From Shimia sagamensis (lineage in GTDB: Bacteria > Pseudomonadota > Alphaproteobacteria > Rhodobacterales > Rhodobacteraceae): DNA of 64,000 bases. The stretch spans positions 248,001 through 312,000 of the forward strand of contig NZ_FXTY01000002.1 of assembly GCF_900182745.1 (NCBI RefSeq), read 5' to 3'. Position 1 is the first letter of the stretch. Every line of letters begins with the position of its first letter. This document shows, piece after piece, positions 17,626 to 26,158 of this stretch. The translations under genes and the position numbers were made by a program. The notes beneath the pieces are model-generated. The model made no database searches. It saw only the letters and a list, made by a program, of their open reading frames with translations, and was not told where the DNA came from.

Positions 17626-18035
17626 ACCGCCGAGAAACTCAGCGCCCCGGCGCTGGACATCGCCATCTCATAGGTCGCTTCGCCATTGTGGCTGCCTGCG
17701 TATTCGATTGACGTGATCTGAAACACACCCTCCACAATCCCAAAATCTGGAATGATCACCTGAAAGTCCGGCGTTTCGCCATCAAAGAAGATTTGTCGCG
17801 CGCGCTCATCCGTTGCGGCATCCTTGAACACACCAGACCCGCTGATCCCGGCCGATTTCATGCCAGCTCCAGCCAGCAGCTCACGCCAGCCGCCCTGGCT
17901 TTCTAGCGATGTCACATCCACACTTTCCGCGTTAAAACTGATCCGCGTCGCTCGAAGCCCGGCCATGGTTTCAAACCCACCCGCTCCGGTCACGTCCACT
18001 TTGATCAGAAGGTCTTTGCCATTTTGCGCACCCAT
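17622..18035 (-). CDS. GTA major tail (tube) protein (gp9)
   Basis: A 137-residue tail tube subunit of the TP901-1 major tail protein family. Diagnostic are GKDLLIKVDVTGAGGFETMA near the N terminus, the FNAESVDVTSLESQGGWREL section and the beta-rich YEMAMSSAGALSF C terminus. In GTA particles hexameric rings of this protein form the tail. It lies 14 bases after gp8 in the same direction. Confidence 0.94.
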   Translation of the reverse strand: MGAQNGKDLLIKVDVTGAGGFETMAGLRATRISFNAESVDVTSLESQGGWRELLAGAGMKSAGISGSGVFKDAATDERARQIFFDGETPDFQVIIPDFGIVEGVFQITSIEYAGSHNGEATYEMAMSSAGALSFSAV

Positions 18036-18049
18036 GATCTCTCTCCAAA

Positions 18050-18466
18050 CTAGCTATGATTGTCTTCCACCCGCGCCACAAAACGCAGGTCCACACGGCG
18101 CAAGTTCTTGCGCGTGTCTCGCTTGGCCACCGCCCGGTCAAACCGTAGGTACACCAACCGTCCTCGGGTCAACGTCAAGTCCGCATCAACCAGAACATCG
18201 CTCACCGCAGCTGCCGCTGCCTTCACTTTGGCAAACCCACAGGCATCTCCAATCACCGACACAACAAAGCGATGCTCCGCTCCTTTGCCATCGACGTCAG
18301 AGCGATCGACCACTGCTTCCGTACCAAGGGTCACAAACAGCGGCGGCACCTTACCGGTTGGCAACTGATCAAAAATATCACTTCCAACCAATGCGCTCAG
18401 TGCGACATCCGCTTGAACTGCACCAAACACGGCCTCTTGTAGAGCGGCTCCCATCCCGTAGCTCAC
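18050..18466 (-). CDS. GTA tail terminator (gp8), DUF3168
   Basis: A 138-residue DUF3168 protein that caps the tail where it meets the head. GAALQEAVFGAVQADVALSA, LPTGKVPPLFVTLGTE and YLRFDRAVAKRDTRKNLR match the family. I chose the GTG at 18466, whose TGA overlaps the stop of gp7 (GTGA), in line with the coupled overlaps elsewhere in the cluster; an ATG four codons later is possible. Confidence 0.92.
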   Translation of the reverse strand: MSYGMGAALQEAVFGAVQADVALSALVGSDIFDQLPTGKVPPLFVTLGTEAVVDRSDVDGKGAEHRFVVSVIGDACGFAKVKAAAAAVSDVLVDADLTLTRGRLVYLRFDRAVAKRDTRKNLRRVDLRFVARVEDNHS

Positions 18467-18804
18467 GACACCACCTCTTCGGTTGCATGACAAACCAAGT
18501 AGCGCCCGTGACCATCTTTTTCCGTCACCGCATCAATGGCAAAAACCCGTTCCCCTTCACGGAACCGACAGGCCGGCGTCGGCCGCCGCTCGGCACCCAC
18601 GGGCGCGCCACGCAAGGTAATCCTGTACCTAGCGGCCGAAAGTGTCATGGCCCCGCCGTCAACATTCCGTCCTGACCGAGCAACCACCTCGGCCCAGACC
18701 GACCCAAGTGTCTCCCACGTATGTGCAAATCCGCCAGCACCATCCGGTGCCGCCAAAGGCCGCTCCAGCAGCAATCGCCGCGACAATGTCACCGCGCTAC
18801 TCAT
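18463..18804 (-). CDS. GTA head-tail adaptor (gp7)
   Basis: A 113-residue head closure protein of the SPP1 gp16/HK97 gp10-like family. LSRRLLLERPLAAPDGAGGF and the beta-rich RYRITLRGAPVGAERRPTPA fit. The ATG at 18804 overlaps the gp6 stop, and its own stop overlaps the gp8 start, so translation is probably coupled. Confidence 0.92.
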   Translation of the reverse strand: MSSAVTLSRRLLLERPLAAPDGAGGFAHTWETLGSVWAEVVARSGRNVDGGAMTLSAARYRITLRGAPVGAERRPTPACRFREGERVFAIDAVTEKDGHGRYLVCHATEEVVS

Positions 18805-19400
18805 GCCACACCACCAACACTCAGGCGCATGGGACGATACCGCTCCAAAAGGCTCACAACGCCAAACGGCATACAGCCTTCACTCAACGTGGTTTCTTGC
18901 CGGAACTCGTAGTAATGCGCCGCCAGCAGCAGCACCGCTTGGCGCAAATCCGCAGGCACATTCCCCCAATCCGGGCCATAGCCCGCCTCAAAACGCACCG
19001 CCGCGCTGCCGTCGCGCGGAATGGTTGGCAGCCGCCCTGAGACGCTCTTTAGACTTGGGGTATGAGCATTACTGACCAATCGGTAAGCACTCGATGCCAC
19101 CACAACAGCGCTGCCCTGCGCGTCTTCCAAAGTGATATCCAGTATCTCCGACACTGGTGCCACCGGCAGCCCCTGCTCCGCGCCCGTTCGCCAGTCGTAT
19201 ACCGTCCAGACAAAAGTCTGTTGGAACACCACTTTTCCGGTACGGGCCTCCACCGCACTGATGGCCGCGCGCAGAAAACTCTCCAAAACGCTGTCTTGCA
19301 ACGTATCGTCGGAAAACCCGCTCCCAAGTCGCAGATGATCCCGAAACTCAGGGACCGGTAACGCCTCCGTTGGCACTGAGGTCTCTTCGACTAACATCAT
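18801..19400 (-). CDS. GTA head-tail connector (gp6)
   Basis: A 199-residue head-tail connector of the HK97 gp6/DUF1320-like type that joins the portal to the tail. LRLGSGFSDDTLQDSVLESF with ISAVEARTGK is the helical N-terminal family signature, and AAHYYEFRQET occurs in the C-terminal helix as in RcGTA gp6. Two ATGs in tandem (19400, 19397) are both possible starts. A 140-base gap separates it from the capsid gene, the longest gap inside the head-tail part. Confidence 0.92.
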   Translation of the reverse strand: MMLVEETSVPTEALPVPEFRDHLRLGSGFSDDTLQDSVLESFLRAAISAVEARTGKVVFQQTFVWTVYDWRTGAEQGLPVAPVSEILDITLEDAQGSAVVVASSAYRLVSNAHTPSLKSVSGRLPTIPRDGSAAVRFEAGYGPDWGNVPADLRQAVLLLAAHYYEFRQETTLSEGCMPFGVVSLLERYRPMRLSVGGVA

Positions 19401-19540
19401 GGAAAAACTCCAAAGTTCTCGTTGGTCATAGTTGGGCGCGCGTCCTCACGTCGCTTCAACGGAGGGGGTAAGCCAGACAACGTGTGTAGTCCGACGCGCG
19501 CCCGGATGACGGCGCTTTCGCGCCTCACCCACCCAGGCAA

Positions 19541-20722
19541 TCAGCTCAGCGCAAAGCGCAGCAACTTGATTGCAGCAAAGTCACAGACATCGCCGCCAAT
19601 GCGTTTGGTGGCATAAAACAACACATGTGGCTTGGCACTGAACGGATCCCGCAGCACACGCAGATCCGGACGTTCCGCCACCGTGTAACCAGCCGCAAAG
19701 TCGCCAAAGGCGATGGCATCCGCGCCGCTTGCAATGTCCGGCATGTCCTCGGCGATCAGCACCGGATAGCCAAGCAATCGTGCGGGCTCTCCCGCTGCCA
19801 AACCGTCTGACCACAAGAACCGCCCGTCACCATCTTTCAACTTGCGCACGGCCCCCGCTGTTTTGGAATTCATCACAAAACTGCCGTTGGCCCGGTATTG
19901 CGCCCCAAGCGCATACACCAGATCCACCATCGTATCGCCGCCGTCAAAGCCCCCGTCCACGCCAGTGGCGACGTAGCCGATGTTTCCCCAGCTCCAGCTG
20001 GAGTTTTCCACTGTAGAGTGGGTCAAAATGCCGGTTGGCTTATCGACACCATCTCCGGTTATAAACGCCGCTGCCTCCGCACACGCAAACTTGTCTGCAA
20101 TGCGTCCGGCCAACCAGTTTTCGATGTCAAACGCGCTGTCATCCAGCAGCCGTTGTGACGCCTTGGGTAGCGCAGACAGCTCATGCAATGGAATGGCGAT
20201 GCGCTCGATTGTTGGCGTACCCGTTTCCGTGGTTGCCGTGGTCTCATCCGCCCATCCAGCACCCGTTTCCGAACTGTCGATCAGCACATCATAGGAACCC
20301 GCATCCACGGTAACCACATTGGCAATGCCCCGAATACTGGCTGTGCTGTTAAGCACCGATTTGATCGTCTCCGCTGTTTGCGGATCAATCAAATACCCGC
20401 CATCGCTGTTCACCGAGCTGGACATGGCTTTGCCTTCCAGCTCCAGCCCGCGCAATCCATCATCCTCGCCAGTGCGCAGATAGGCATCAAAAGCTTTCTG
20501 ATGCGGGGCGTCAAAATCGGTCGCTGCCGCCAAATGCGGGCGCGCCATCTGTGTCGATTTGCGTTCAAGCATGGTCAATCGCTCTTTCTGTTGTTTGAAA
20601 TCTGCGTGAATGTCACTCTGAAAGGCCTTGAAACTGCTCGCGAACTCCACCACAGCAGATTTCATTTCCTGGACCGGAGACACGCCTTCCCCGATCCGAG
20701 ACTCGGTCTCGGTTTTACTCAT
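19541..20722 (-). CDS. GTA major capsid protein, HK97 fold (gp5)
   Basis: A 393-residue HK97-type capsid protein. The N-terminal 95 residues are a charged, coiled-coil scaffolding section removed by the gp4 protease; the mature shell domain follows with MSSSVNSDGGYLIDPQTAET, SQRLLDDSAFDIENWLAGRI, FITGDGVDKPTGIL and RPDLRVLRDPFSAKPHVLFY. All are typical of GTA capsids. The ATG at 20722 follows AGGAAGC. Of all GTA genes this is the best phylogenetic marker for placing the cluster. Confidence 0.96.
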   Translation of the reverse strand: MSKTETESRIGEGVSPVQEMKSAVVEFASSFKAFQSDIHADFKQQKERLTMLERKSTQMARPHLAAATDFDAPHQKAFDAYLRTGEDDGLRGLELEGKAMSSSVNSDGGYLIDPQTAETIKSVLNSTASIRGIANVVTVDAGSYDVLIDSSETGAGWADETTATTETGTPTIERIAIPLHELSALPKASQRLLDDSAFDIENWLAGRIADKFACAEAAAFITGDGVDKPTGILTHSTVENSSWSWGNIGYVATGVDGGFDGGDTMVDLVYALGAQYRANGSFVMNSKTAGAVRKLKDGDGRFLWSDGLAAGEPARLLGYPVLIAEDMPDIASGADAIAFGDFAAGYTVAERPDLRVLRDPFSAKPHVLFYATKRIGGDVCDFAAIKLLRFALS

Positions 20723-20752
20723 AACTTGCTTCCTGTTTTGTCGTTCTGGCGC

Positions 20753-21316
20753 TTACTGCGCCGCCATCCCGCGGCTGATGCCCCGCAGATAGGCCGCTGC
20801 TTCCCGCAAAGGCAGCAAGGCGTCTTCTTTGGCCGTCAGCCGCGCACTGGGTAGCATCGGAAAAGTGACAAGCGACACTTCCCAAAGCTCCAGTTCAATC
20901 AAGAGCCGCTGACCCTTGGTGTTCTTGGTCGCCTTTTTGGTGCGATAGCCAATCGACAGCCCATCAATTGCTCCGGCCGCAATCAAAGCTGCTGCCTCTT
21001 GCCCCTTGGCGACATTTTCAAGTAGCCGCCCCTTTACCCAAAGCCCACGTCGGTCTTCGCGCACCTCTTCCCAAAGGCCAATTGGCTGTGTCGGATCATG
21101 CTGCCACAACATTTTTACCTGCCGCCGCTCTTTGGACAACTGACCCAAGGACGCGCCGTAAGCCCCCTTCTGCACAATGTCGCCGCCTCGATCTGCCGAC
21201 CCAAACAGGCTGGCGTAGCCACTGATCACATGACCATCTTCAACGTTTAACCCGTCTCCAAACCGCGTAAATTTGCGCTCCAACCCGCTGTCTTGCATCA
21301 CATTCTCCTCACTCAT
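20753..21316 (-). CDS. GTA prohead protease, HK97 family (gp4)
   Basis: A 187-residue serine protease (peptidase family S78) that removes the capsid scaffold segment. GYASLFGSADRGGDIVQKGA, the His in MLWQHDPTQPIG and the Ser in DGLSIGYRTKKA form the expected pattern. I chose the ATG at 21316, overlapping the gp3.5 stop as ATGA; the frame continues 72 bases upstream without support. It lies 30 bases before the capsid gene. Confidence 0.94.
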   Translation of the reverse strand: MSEENVMQDSGLERKFTRFGDGLNVEDGHVISGYASLFGSADRGGDIVQKGAYGASLGQLSKERRQVKMLWQHDPTQPIGLWEEVREDRRGLWVKGRLLENVAKGQEAAALIAAGAIDGLSIGYRTKKATKNTKGQRLLIELELWEVSLVTFPMLPSARLTAKEDALLPLREAAAYLRGISRGMAAQ

Positions 21317-21540
21317 GGCGCCACACTCAGCAACGATTGAAACGCCTGCGCCAGGATCACCCCAACCACACCGTACACCGTCAGCCACAGCCGCCGTTCC
21401 AACCGCTCAATCAGCTGTTCGATCTTGTCCAATCGCCGGTTCAAGCCCTCGAACTGCAACTTTGCCACCCTCTCATGTGCCTCAAGCCGCAGCCCCGGCG
21501 CACAATCAAAATTCTCAAATCCGAAGCGCGGATCACCCAT
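21313..21540 (-). CDS. GTA small protein gp3.5 with coiled coil and membrane segment
   Basis: A 75-residue protein at the place of orfg3.5 in Rhodobacter clusters. After GDPRFGFENFD it forms a heptad-patterned helix (LNRRLDKIEQLIERLERRLW) ending in a hydrophobic segment (LTVYGVVGVILAQAFQSLL) that could span a membrane. Its function is not known. It starts at ATG 21540, which overlaps the portal stop by 8 bases; an ATG four codons upstream (21552) is an alternative. The stop overlaps the protease start. Confidence 0.85.
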   Translation of the reverse strand: MGDPRFGFENFDCAPGLRLEAHERVAKLQFEGLNRRLDKIEQLIERLERRLWLTVYGVVGVILAQAFQSLLSVAP

Positions 21541-22717
21541 GGGCACCCTCATCCGACACCACCGGCAGCCCCAACAAACGCCGCTTCTCCGCTTCCGTCA
21601 AAAACGTTGCCCCTGCCACGCGCGCCCATTGCGCATCTCGTTCCGTTGCCAAAGCCGGCACCTGATCCAAGTCTGGCTTCAACGTGAGCTCTTCGCCGGT
21701 ATGTTTTGCCAACCACGCGCTCACGGCCGCTGTCACCCGCGCCGCCAACGGCAAAACCGTCAGCCGATAAAACGCCCGATTGGCCTCCTGATAATTTGCA
21801 TAAGTCGCGTCCCCCGGAATACCGAGCAGCATTGGCGGCACCCCAAAGGCCAGCGCAATCTCGCGGGCTGCCGCGTCCTTGGTTTTGTGAAACTCCATAT
21901 CGCTTGGTGAAAACCCCATTGGTTTCCAATCCAGCCCGCCTTCCAGCAGCATAGGCCGCCCCGCATTTCGGGCGCCTTGATGGTGGCTTTCCATCTCGCT
22001 TACCAATCGGTCATATTGATCCGAAGACAAGCTGCCCTGCCCATCATTACCCTTATAAACAATCGCGCCCGAAGGCCGGGCCGCATTGTCCAGCAAGGCC
22101 TTGGACCAACGCGAGGCACTGTTGTGCACATCCATCGCCATCGCCGCCGCCTGCATCGGAGACAGCCCGTAATGATCGTCCTGCGGATGAAACGTCTTGA
22201 TGTGGCAAATTGGCGAAATTTCACCCACCGCAAACCGATGTTTGCGCGCACTCACAGCATATTCGTAGCCCACTGGCCAGCCATCCGCCCCTGGCACCAC
22301 GCTCATCCGGTCCGAGCGCAGCACGTGCAGCTCCACAGGTACACCCGCCTCGCCGCCAACCGCTTCGACATAGCCATCTCCAGACAACAAAATCTGACCA
22401 TACAGCGCCTCAAACAACTCCGCCTGCCCCTGTGCCCCGTTGGGCGCCGCCAACAGCTTGAGCACCGGATGTGTCTCAAACCGCTGCCGCTGATCCTGCA
22501 ACACCAATGGCAACGCCGCCGCGGCTTCGGCAATCATGCGTACCGCGCGAAACCCCACTGGATTTGCCGCAAACCCCGTGCGGGTCAGCGACACCGTATC
22601 GCGCGGACTCCAGGCCACACGACCAGCACTGTGGTAAGCCACAACCTTGCCTGTCGCGCTGGCCTTGGCCTGAGGCGCCGCCTCTGGTGCCTTCTTCTGC
22701 AAAAACTTCCCTAGCAT
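21533..22717 (-). CDS. GTA portal protein, HK97 family (gp3)
   Basis: A 394-residue portal, the ring through which DNA enters and leaves the head. LTRTGFAANPVGFRAVRMIA, LSGDGYVEAVGG, YGLSPMQAAAMAM and the clip-region FGVPPMLLGIPGDATYANYQ are clear family landmarks. I placed the start at the ATG at 22717 (MLGKFLQKKAPEAAP), 9 bases after GGGAG; the open frame extends 135 bases upstream with unlike composition. 131 bases without a gene separate it from the terminase stop. Confidence 0.95.
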   Translation of the reverse strand: MLGKFLQKKAPEAAPQAKASATGKVVAYHSAGRVAWSPRDTVSLTRTGFAANPVGFRAVRMIAEAAAALPLVLQDQRQRFETHPVLKLLAAPNGAQGQAELFEALYGQILLSGDGYVEAVGGEAGVPVELHVLRSDRMSVVPGADGWPVGYEYAVSARKHRFAVGEISPICHIKTFHPQDDHYGLSPMQAAAMAMDVHNSASRWSKALLDNAARPSGAIVYKGNDGQGSLSSDQYDRLVSEMESHHQGARNAGRPMLLEGGLDWKPMGFSPSDMEFHKTKDAAAREIALAFGVPPMLLGIPGDATYANYQEANRAFYRLTVLPLAARVTAAVSAWLAKHTGEELTLKPDLDQVPALATERDAQWARVAGATFLTEAEKRRLLGLPVVSDEGAHG

Positions 22718-22848
22718 GCTCTGCCGCTCCCGGATCTCTGTGCCGCCCCTCTGACGACCCACTCGTCTCGTTCCGTCCGCTTTGGACACACACAGTTCTG
22801 ACGGTTTTGTCTTAAATTGTAGCTGTCTAACCGCGCGCAGCTGTTGCG

Positions 22849-24258
22849 TCACAGCTCACGCAACCGGGGCCGTCGCCAGTGCGCAGACGGTTCCACAATC
22901 AGCTCGTGCAGCGCCCACACCAGTGCATCCACCCGATCCGGACTACCGGACTCGACAAAGCCCTGCGCCGTCATAAGGCACATCTGATCTTCCAGATCGC
23001 CAAGCCCTGCACGATGGGACACCCGCCCCTGCTCATAAAGTGCTGCCACCGGCTCTGCGCGCGCTACCTTGCCGCGACTGGCCCGCACAGCTCTATAAGG
23101 CACCAACGGGTCCACCTGATTGATCACGGATTGCACCAGATCCCCGCCCTGATTGACCTCCGCCACCAGCCGATCTGCGCCCCAGCTTTCCATTGCCGTC
23201 AACGCCACCCGCGCCCAGGCATCCGGCGTCGCCGCTCGCACAGTTGCATCGTCCACAACATAGGCGCGCCAATCTTGAACCGGCCCTTTGGTCACAGCCC
23301 CCACGACAACAATCCCACATTCATCACTGCCTGCGTGGCCGGTTACCGGCGGGTCCACCGCCACGACAATCCGGTCCATCTCCGGCAGCTCATCACACCG
23401 CAGCGCGTCCAATTGCGCGCGGGTCCACAACGCGCCCTCCGCATCCTCCATCAAGACACCCTCAAGCTCCTGTCGCCCCAGCCGCGTGCCCGCATAACGT
23501 GCTTCAACCTCGGCCAGGAAACTCTCCGCCAGGTTGGCGCGATTGGCCTGCGTCGGCGCGCTGGTTTGCACTGTCTTCTCGCCTTTCAGAAGCCGCTTCA
23601 AAACGCCAACGTTGCGCGGTGTTGTTGTCACCACCTGTTGCGGGTTCTCTCCCAGCCGCAGCGCAAACTGCAACATGTCCCAGGTCTCCTGCCCATTGCG
23701 CCATTTTGCCAGTTCATCCACCCAGGCAGCGTCAAACTGCGGCCCCCTCAGGCTCTCCGGGTCATGCGCTGAAAACGCCTGTGCCACCGCGCCGTTGGGC
23801 CAGACCAGCCGACGACGCCCTGCCTCCCACACTGGCCTTCGATCCGGCGGCGCACAGGCAATCAACCCGCTTTCGCCAAAGATCATCACCTCGCGCACTT
23901 GATCGATGGTTTCCCCCACCAGCGCCACCCGTCGAGCACATCCTTGGTCCACCGGCCTGGCACCTTCCACCATGGCACGAACCCATTCAGCCCCAGCTCT
24001 TGTTTTCCCCGCGCCGCGCCCGCCCAAAATCACCCAGGTCTTCCAATCGCCTTCTGGCGGCAACTGATGCGGCATGGCCCAGAACTCAAACAAAAAGGGG
24101 AGCGCCAAAAGCTCCCCTTCTGTCAGACTGTCCAAAAACTCACTCTGCACCGCGCGCGGTTCGGAGGCGATCCAAGCGGCGCCCGATCGAAGATCGCGCC
24201 GCTTCGAGATCAAGCTGGGAATGTCGTTCTGGACCGTCAGTTGCGTCACGTTGGTCAA
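22849..24258 (-). CDS. GTA terminase large subunit (gp2)
   Basis: The DNA-packaging motor: ATPase plus nuclease. The Walker A is GGRGAGKTRAGAEW; the nuclease domain carries IVVAVDPPVTGHAGSDECGI and the C-terminal acidic residue in PDRVDALVWALHEL. As in other GTAs it packages random host DNA. No ATG fits the start: the best ribosome site, GGAGAG, is 5 bases before a TTG at 24258 giving 469 residues, which overlaps gp1 by 119 bases. The frame is open upstream to 24348 but reads into unlike sequence. The exact start is therefore uncertain. Confidence 0.93.
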   Translation of the reverse strand: MTNVTQLTVQNDIPSLISKRRDLRSGAAWIASEPRAVQSEFLDSLTEGELLALPFLFEFWAMPHQLPPEGDWKTWVILGGRGAGKTRAGAEWVRAMVEGARPVDQGCARRVALVGETIDQVREVMIFGESGLIACAPPDRRPVWEAGRRRLVWPNGAVAQAFSAHDPESLRGPQFDAAWVDELAKWRNGQETWDMLQFALRLGENPQQVVTTTPRNVGVLKRLLKGEKTVQTSAPTQANRANLAESFLAEVEARYAGTRLGRQELEGVLMEDAEGALWTRAQLDALRCDELPEMDRIVVAVDPPVTGHAGSDECGIVVVGAVTKGPVQDWRAYVVDDATVRAATPDAWARVALTAMESWGADRLVAEVNQGGDLVQSVINQVDPLVPYRAVRASRGKVARAEPVAALYEQGRVSHRAGLGDLEDQMCLMTAQGFVESGSPDRVDALVWALHELIVEPSAHWRRPRLREL

Positions 24259-24466
24259 TGTCTCTCTCCACCAATAGTGCCAATCGCATGCACTGCCGCA
24301 CCTGTGCCAAAACCTGACTTCCCGCCGCAGTGGCCTGAGGACCATCACGATGCAAAGCGACCCTGACCCGCTCCAACTCTCCTGTGACCCGCCGCAACAT
24401 CAGCTGCAAAGCGTCCAGTTCCTGGTCCAGTGCGCGTCCACCCGAAGGCGTAAAATGTTGTGTCAT
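24140..24466 (-). CDS. GTA gp1, terminase small subunit-like protein
   Basis: The first gene of the cluster, 108 residues. It begins MTQHFTPSGGRALDQELDAL, followed by LQLMLRRVTGELERVRVAL, a helical pattern like RcGTA gp1, which has been proposed to act as the small terminase subunit without specific pac-site binding. The charged Arg/Asp-rich C terminus overlaps gp2 in another frame. I chose the ATG at 24466; the frame is open to 24574 but Cys-rich and unlike the family there. Confidence 0.88.
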   Translation of the reverse strand: MTQHFTPSGGRALDQELDALQLMLRRVTGELERVRVALHRDGPQATAAGSQVLAQVRQCMRLALLVERDIDQRDATDGPERHSQLDLEAARSSIGRRLDRLRTARGAE

Positions 24467-24767
24467 TGCTGTTCTTTGCCTCTCATGCGCAGTTGCCCCT
24501 CCGCACAAGCCACACGTGACGCTGTTCCCACAGCATAGGGTCAGTAGAACCCGTCTTACGTGCGTTCCAGTCAAGATAGCTCTAGCATAAACACCTAAGG
24601 AAAATCAATAATATCATAGTTTTCAATATGTTAACCAACAGAACCCAGGTGTTGCATATGGGTGAAACGCAGTGATTCCACGCCGGAACTCTACCGCCAA
24701 ATTTGCGCCCTTATCGAAACCTAAACTTTTCTGTGGTGAAGTAATTTTGGATGATTTGAAGGGGACT
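24467..24767. promoter_or_regulatory. Divergent regulatory region upstream of the GTA cluster
   Basis: About 300 bases separate gp1 from a small divergent gene. It is markedly AT-rich around 24590-24640 compared with the flanks. AACACCT at 24590 and AGGTGTT at 24647 form a 7-bp inverted repeat. TTTT-CAATATG-TTAAC at 24620-24635 matches seven of nine positions of the CtrA site TTAA-N7-TTAAC. No clear -35/-10 pair could be assigned. It must hold the GTA promoter unless transcription enters from elsewhere. Confidence 0.45.
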
Positions 24768-24929
24768 ATGATGCGTATTGCTGCCAATACTACGCCGTCT
24801 TGGCTGATCAGAGTGTCACTGGCTGTTGCGTGCTTCTTTGGCACGGTTCAAGCTGGCCCTGCCTCTGACAGCGTCAGCTCGACGTTCCAACTGCCTGCCA
24901 AAATCCTCGTAGAGGTGCTGCCAAACTAA
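24768..24929 (+). CDS. Small exported peptide of unknown function
   Basis: A 53-residue protein divergent from the GTA cluster. After MMRIAANTTPSW comes a hydrophobic stretch (LIRVSLAVACFFGTVQA) ending in an AxA-like cleavage site before GPASDS; the mature peptide of about 23 residues ends LPAKILVEVLPN. Support for it being real: GAAGGGGAC lies 3-9 bases before the ATG pair, the reading is compact, and a strong terminator follows 30 bases later. I do not recognise a family. Confidence 0.6.
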   Translation: MMRIAANTTPSWLIRVSLAVACFFGTVQAGPASDSVSSTFQLPAKILVEVLPN

Positions 24930-24955
24930 CGGCTTGGGCACAGACCAACCCAAAC

Positions 24956-24986
24956 AAAAACGCGGCGCCCGTAAGCGCCGCGTTTT
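24956..24986. terminator. Bidirectional terminator between the small peptide gene and mltG
   Basis: AAAAACGCGGCGC-CCGTAA-GCGCCGCGTTTT: an 8-bp GC stem flanked by A on the left and T on the right, usable on both strands. Confidence 0.88.
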
Positions 24987-25006
24987 GTGGTTCTGAAGGG
25001 GACACC

Positions 25007-26158
25007 TTATTGGTTGGCCCGTTCCGCCTCAATCTTTCGCCAAGCCGCCACATTCTGGTTATGCTCAGCCAAGGTTTCGGCAAAAGCATGACCACCGGTG
25101 CCATCCGCCACAAAGAAGATATAAGGCGTCGTATCCGGATTAGCCGCTGCCTCCAGGCTCGCCCGTCCCGGGTTGGCAATCGGTGTCGGCGGCAGAGCGT
25201 CAATCACATAGGTGTTCCACGGCGTTTCCCGGCGCAACTCACTTTGGCGCAAGCCACGGCCCAAAACACCCACACCTTCGGTCACGCCGTATATCACGGT
25301 CGGGTCAGTTTGCAGCCGCATGCCACGGTTCAAACGGTTGGTGAACACGCTGGCCACCTGACGGCGTTCTTCTGCCACCCCGGTTTCTTTCTCAATGATC
25401 GACGCAAGGATGAGCAACTCATAAGGCGACAACAAAGGTACGTCCGATGCCCGGCCTTCCCACGCCGACGCCACCAGGACCTCCTGCGCCTCTTGCATCC
25501 GGTCAATCACACTTTGACGCGTATCTCCCACACGCACCTCATAGCTGTCCGGTGCAAGACTGCCCTCGTCTGGCTGCTCAATCTCACCATTCAGAAGCTC
25601 AATGCTGTTCAGCGTGTCCATCACCTGCCAGCTGGTCACGCCTTCAGCCACTGCAATACGAAAGCGCGTGTCCGCCTCATTGCGCACACGGGTGTAATCC
25701 GTAGGTGTTTCGTCTTCCGCCGGGTTAAACGCCGCCACTTCAACAAAGCTACCAGTTGCCGGGTCCAGCTCACGCACCTGCACCGTCTTGCGGGTCACAC
25801 CAATTCGGTAAACCACCTCTGTGCCACAGGTGCTCGCCCCGCCACGGGTGACAATGTCGACGATCTCTTCCATGGACGCACCCGCTGGCACAAGAAACGC
25901 ACCGGCTTTGAGTTTGTCTGCCTTATCCGAATAATCCGCGCCCAATCGGAACAACGTCCCATTCGCAATTGCGCCTTTACCTTCAAGATCTTGCGACACG
26001 CGGCTCATGTTTGAGCCAGACTGCACCCGCACACAGACCGGCTCGTTCAAGGGGCCCTCTGCGCGATACGTCGATTGCCCAAAAAGGATGACGCCCCCCA
26101 GAAGGAAGAGCGCCACAATAAGAAAAGTCAGTGCGTTAGACGCAACAGAGCGCCACAT
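25007..26158 (-). CDS. mltG: Endolytic murein transglycosylase MltG
   Basis: An inner-membrane lytic transglycosylase that cuts nascent glycan strands and helps release them from synthesis. The 383 residues show one N-terminal membrane helix (about 8-28), a LysM-like region, and the YceG catalytic domain with the active-site Glu in ASIIEKETGVAEERRQVASV and the downstream MRLQTDPTVIYG and DALPPTPIANPGRASLEAA. It starts with ATG 26158 sharing one base with the fabF stop (TAATG), so it is coupled to fabF. Confidence 0.96.
   Translation of the reverse strand: MWRSVASNALTFLIVALFLLGGVILFGQSTYRAEGPLNEPVCVRVQSGSNMSRVSQDLEGKGAIANGTLFRLGADYSDKADKLKAGAFLVPAGASMEEIVDIVTRGGASTCGTEVVYRIGVTRKTVQVRELDPATGSFVEVAAFNPAEDETPTDYTRVRNEADTRFRIAVAEGVTSWQVMDTLNSIELLNGEIEQPDEGSLAPDSYEVRVGDTRQSVIDRMQEAQEVLVASAWEGRASDVPLLSPYELLILASIIEKETGVAEERRQVASVFTNRLNRGMRLQTDPTVIYGVTEGVGVLGRGLRQSELRRETPWNTYVIDALPPTPIANPGRASLEAAANPDTTPYIFFVADGTGGHAFAETLAEHNQNVAAWRKIEAERANQ

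Noticed and set aside
23193..24317. 374-codon plus-strand frame opposite the terminase
   Set aside because: Proline/serine/arginine-rich shadow of the terminase gene without any family motif.
10522..24466. Considered as an ordinary prophage
   Set aside because: There is no integrase, repressor, replication, lysis gene or attachment site; gene content and order match the gene transfer agent cluster, beside cysE.
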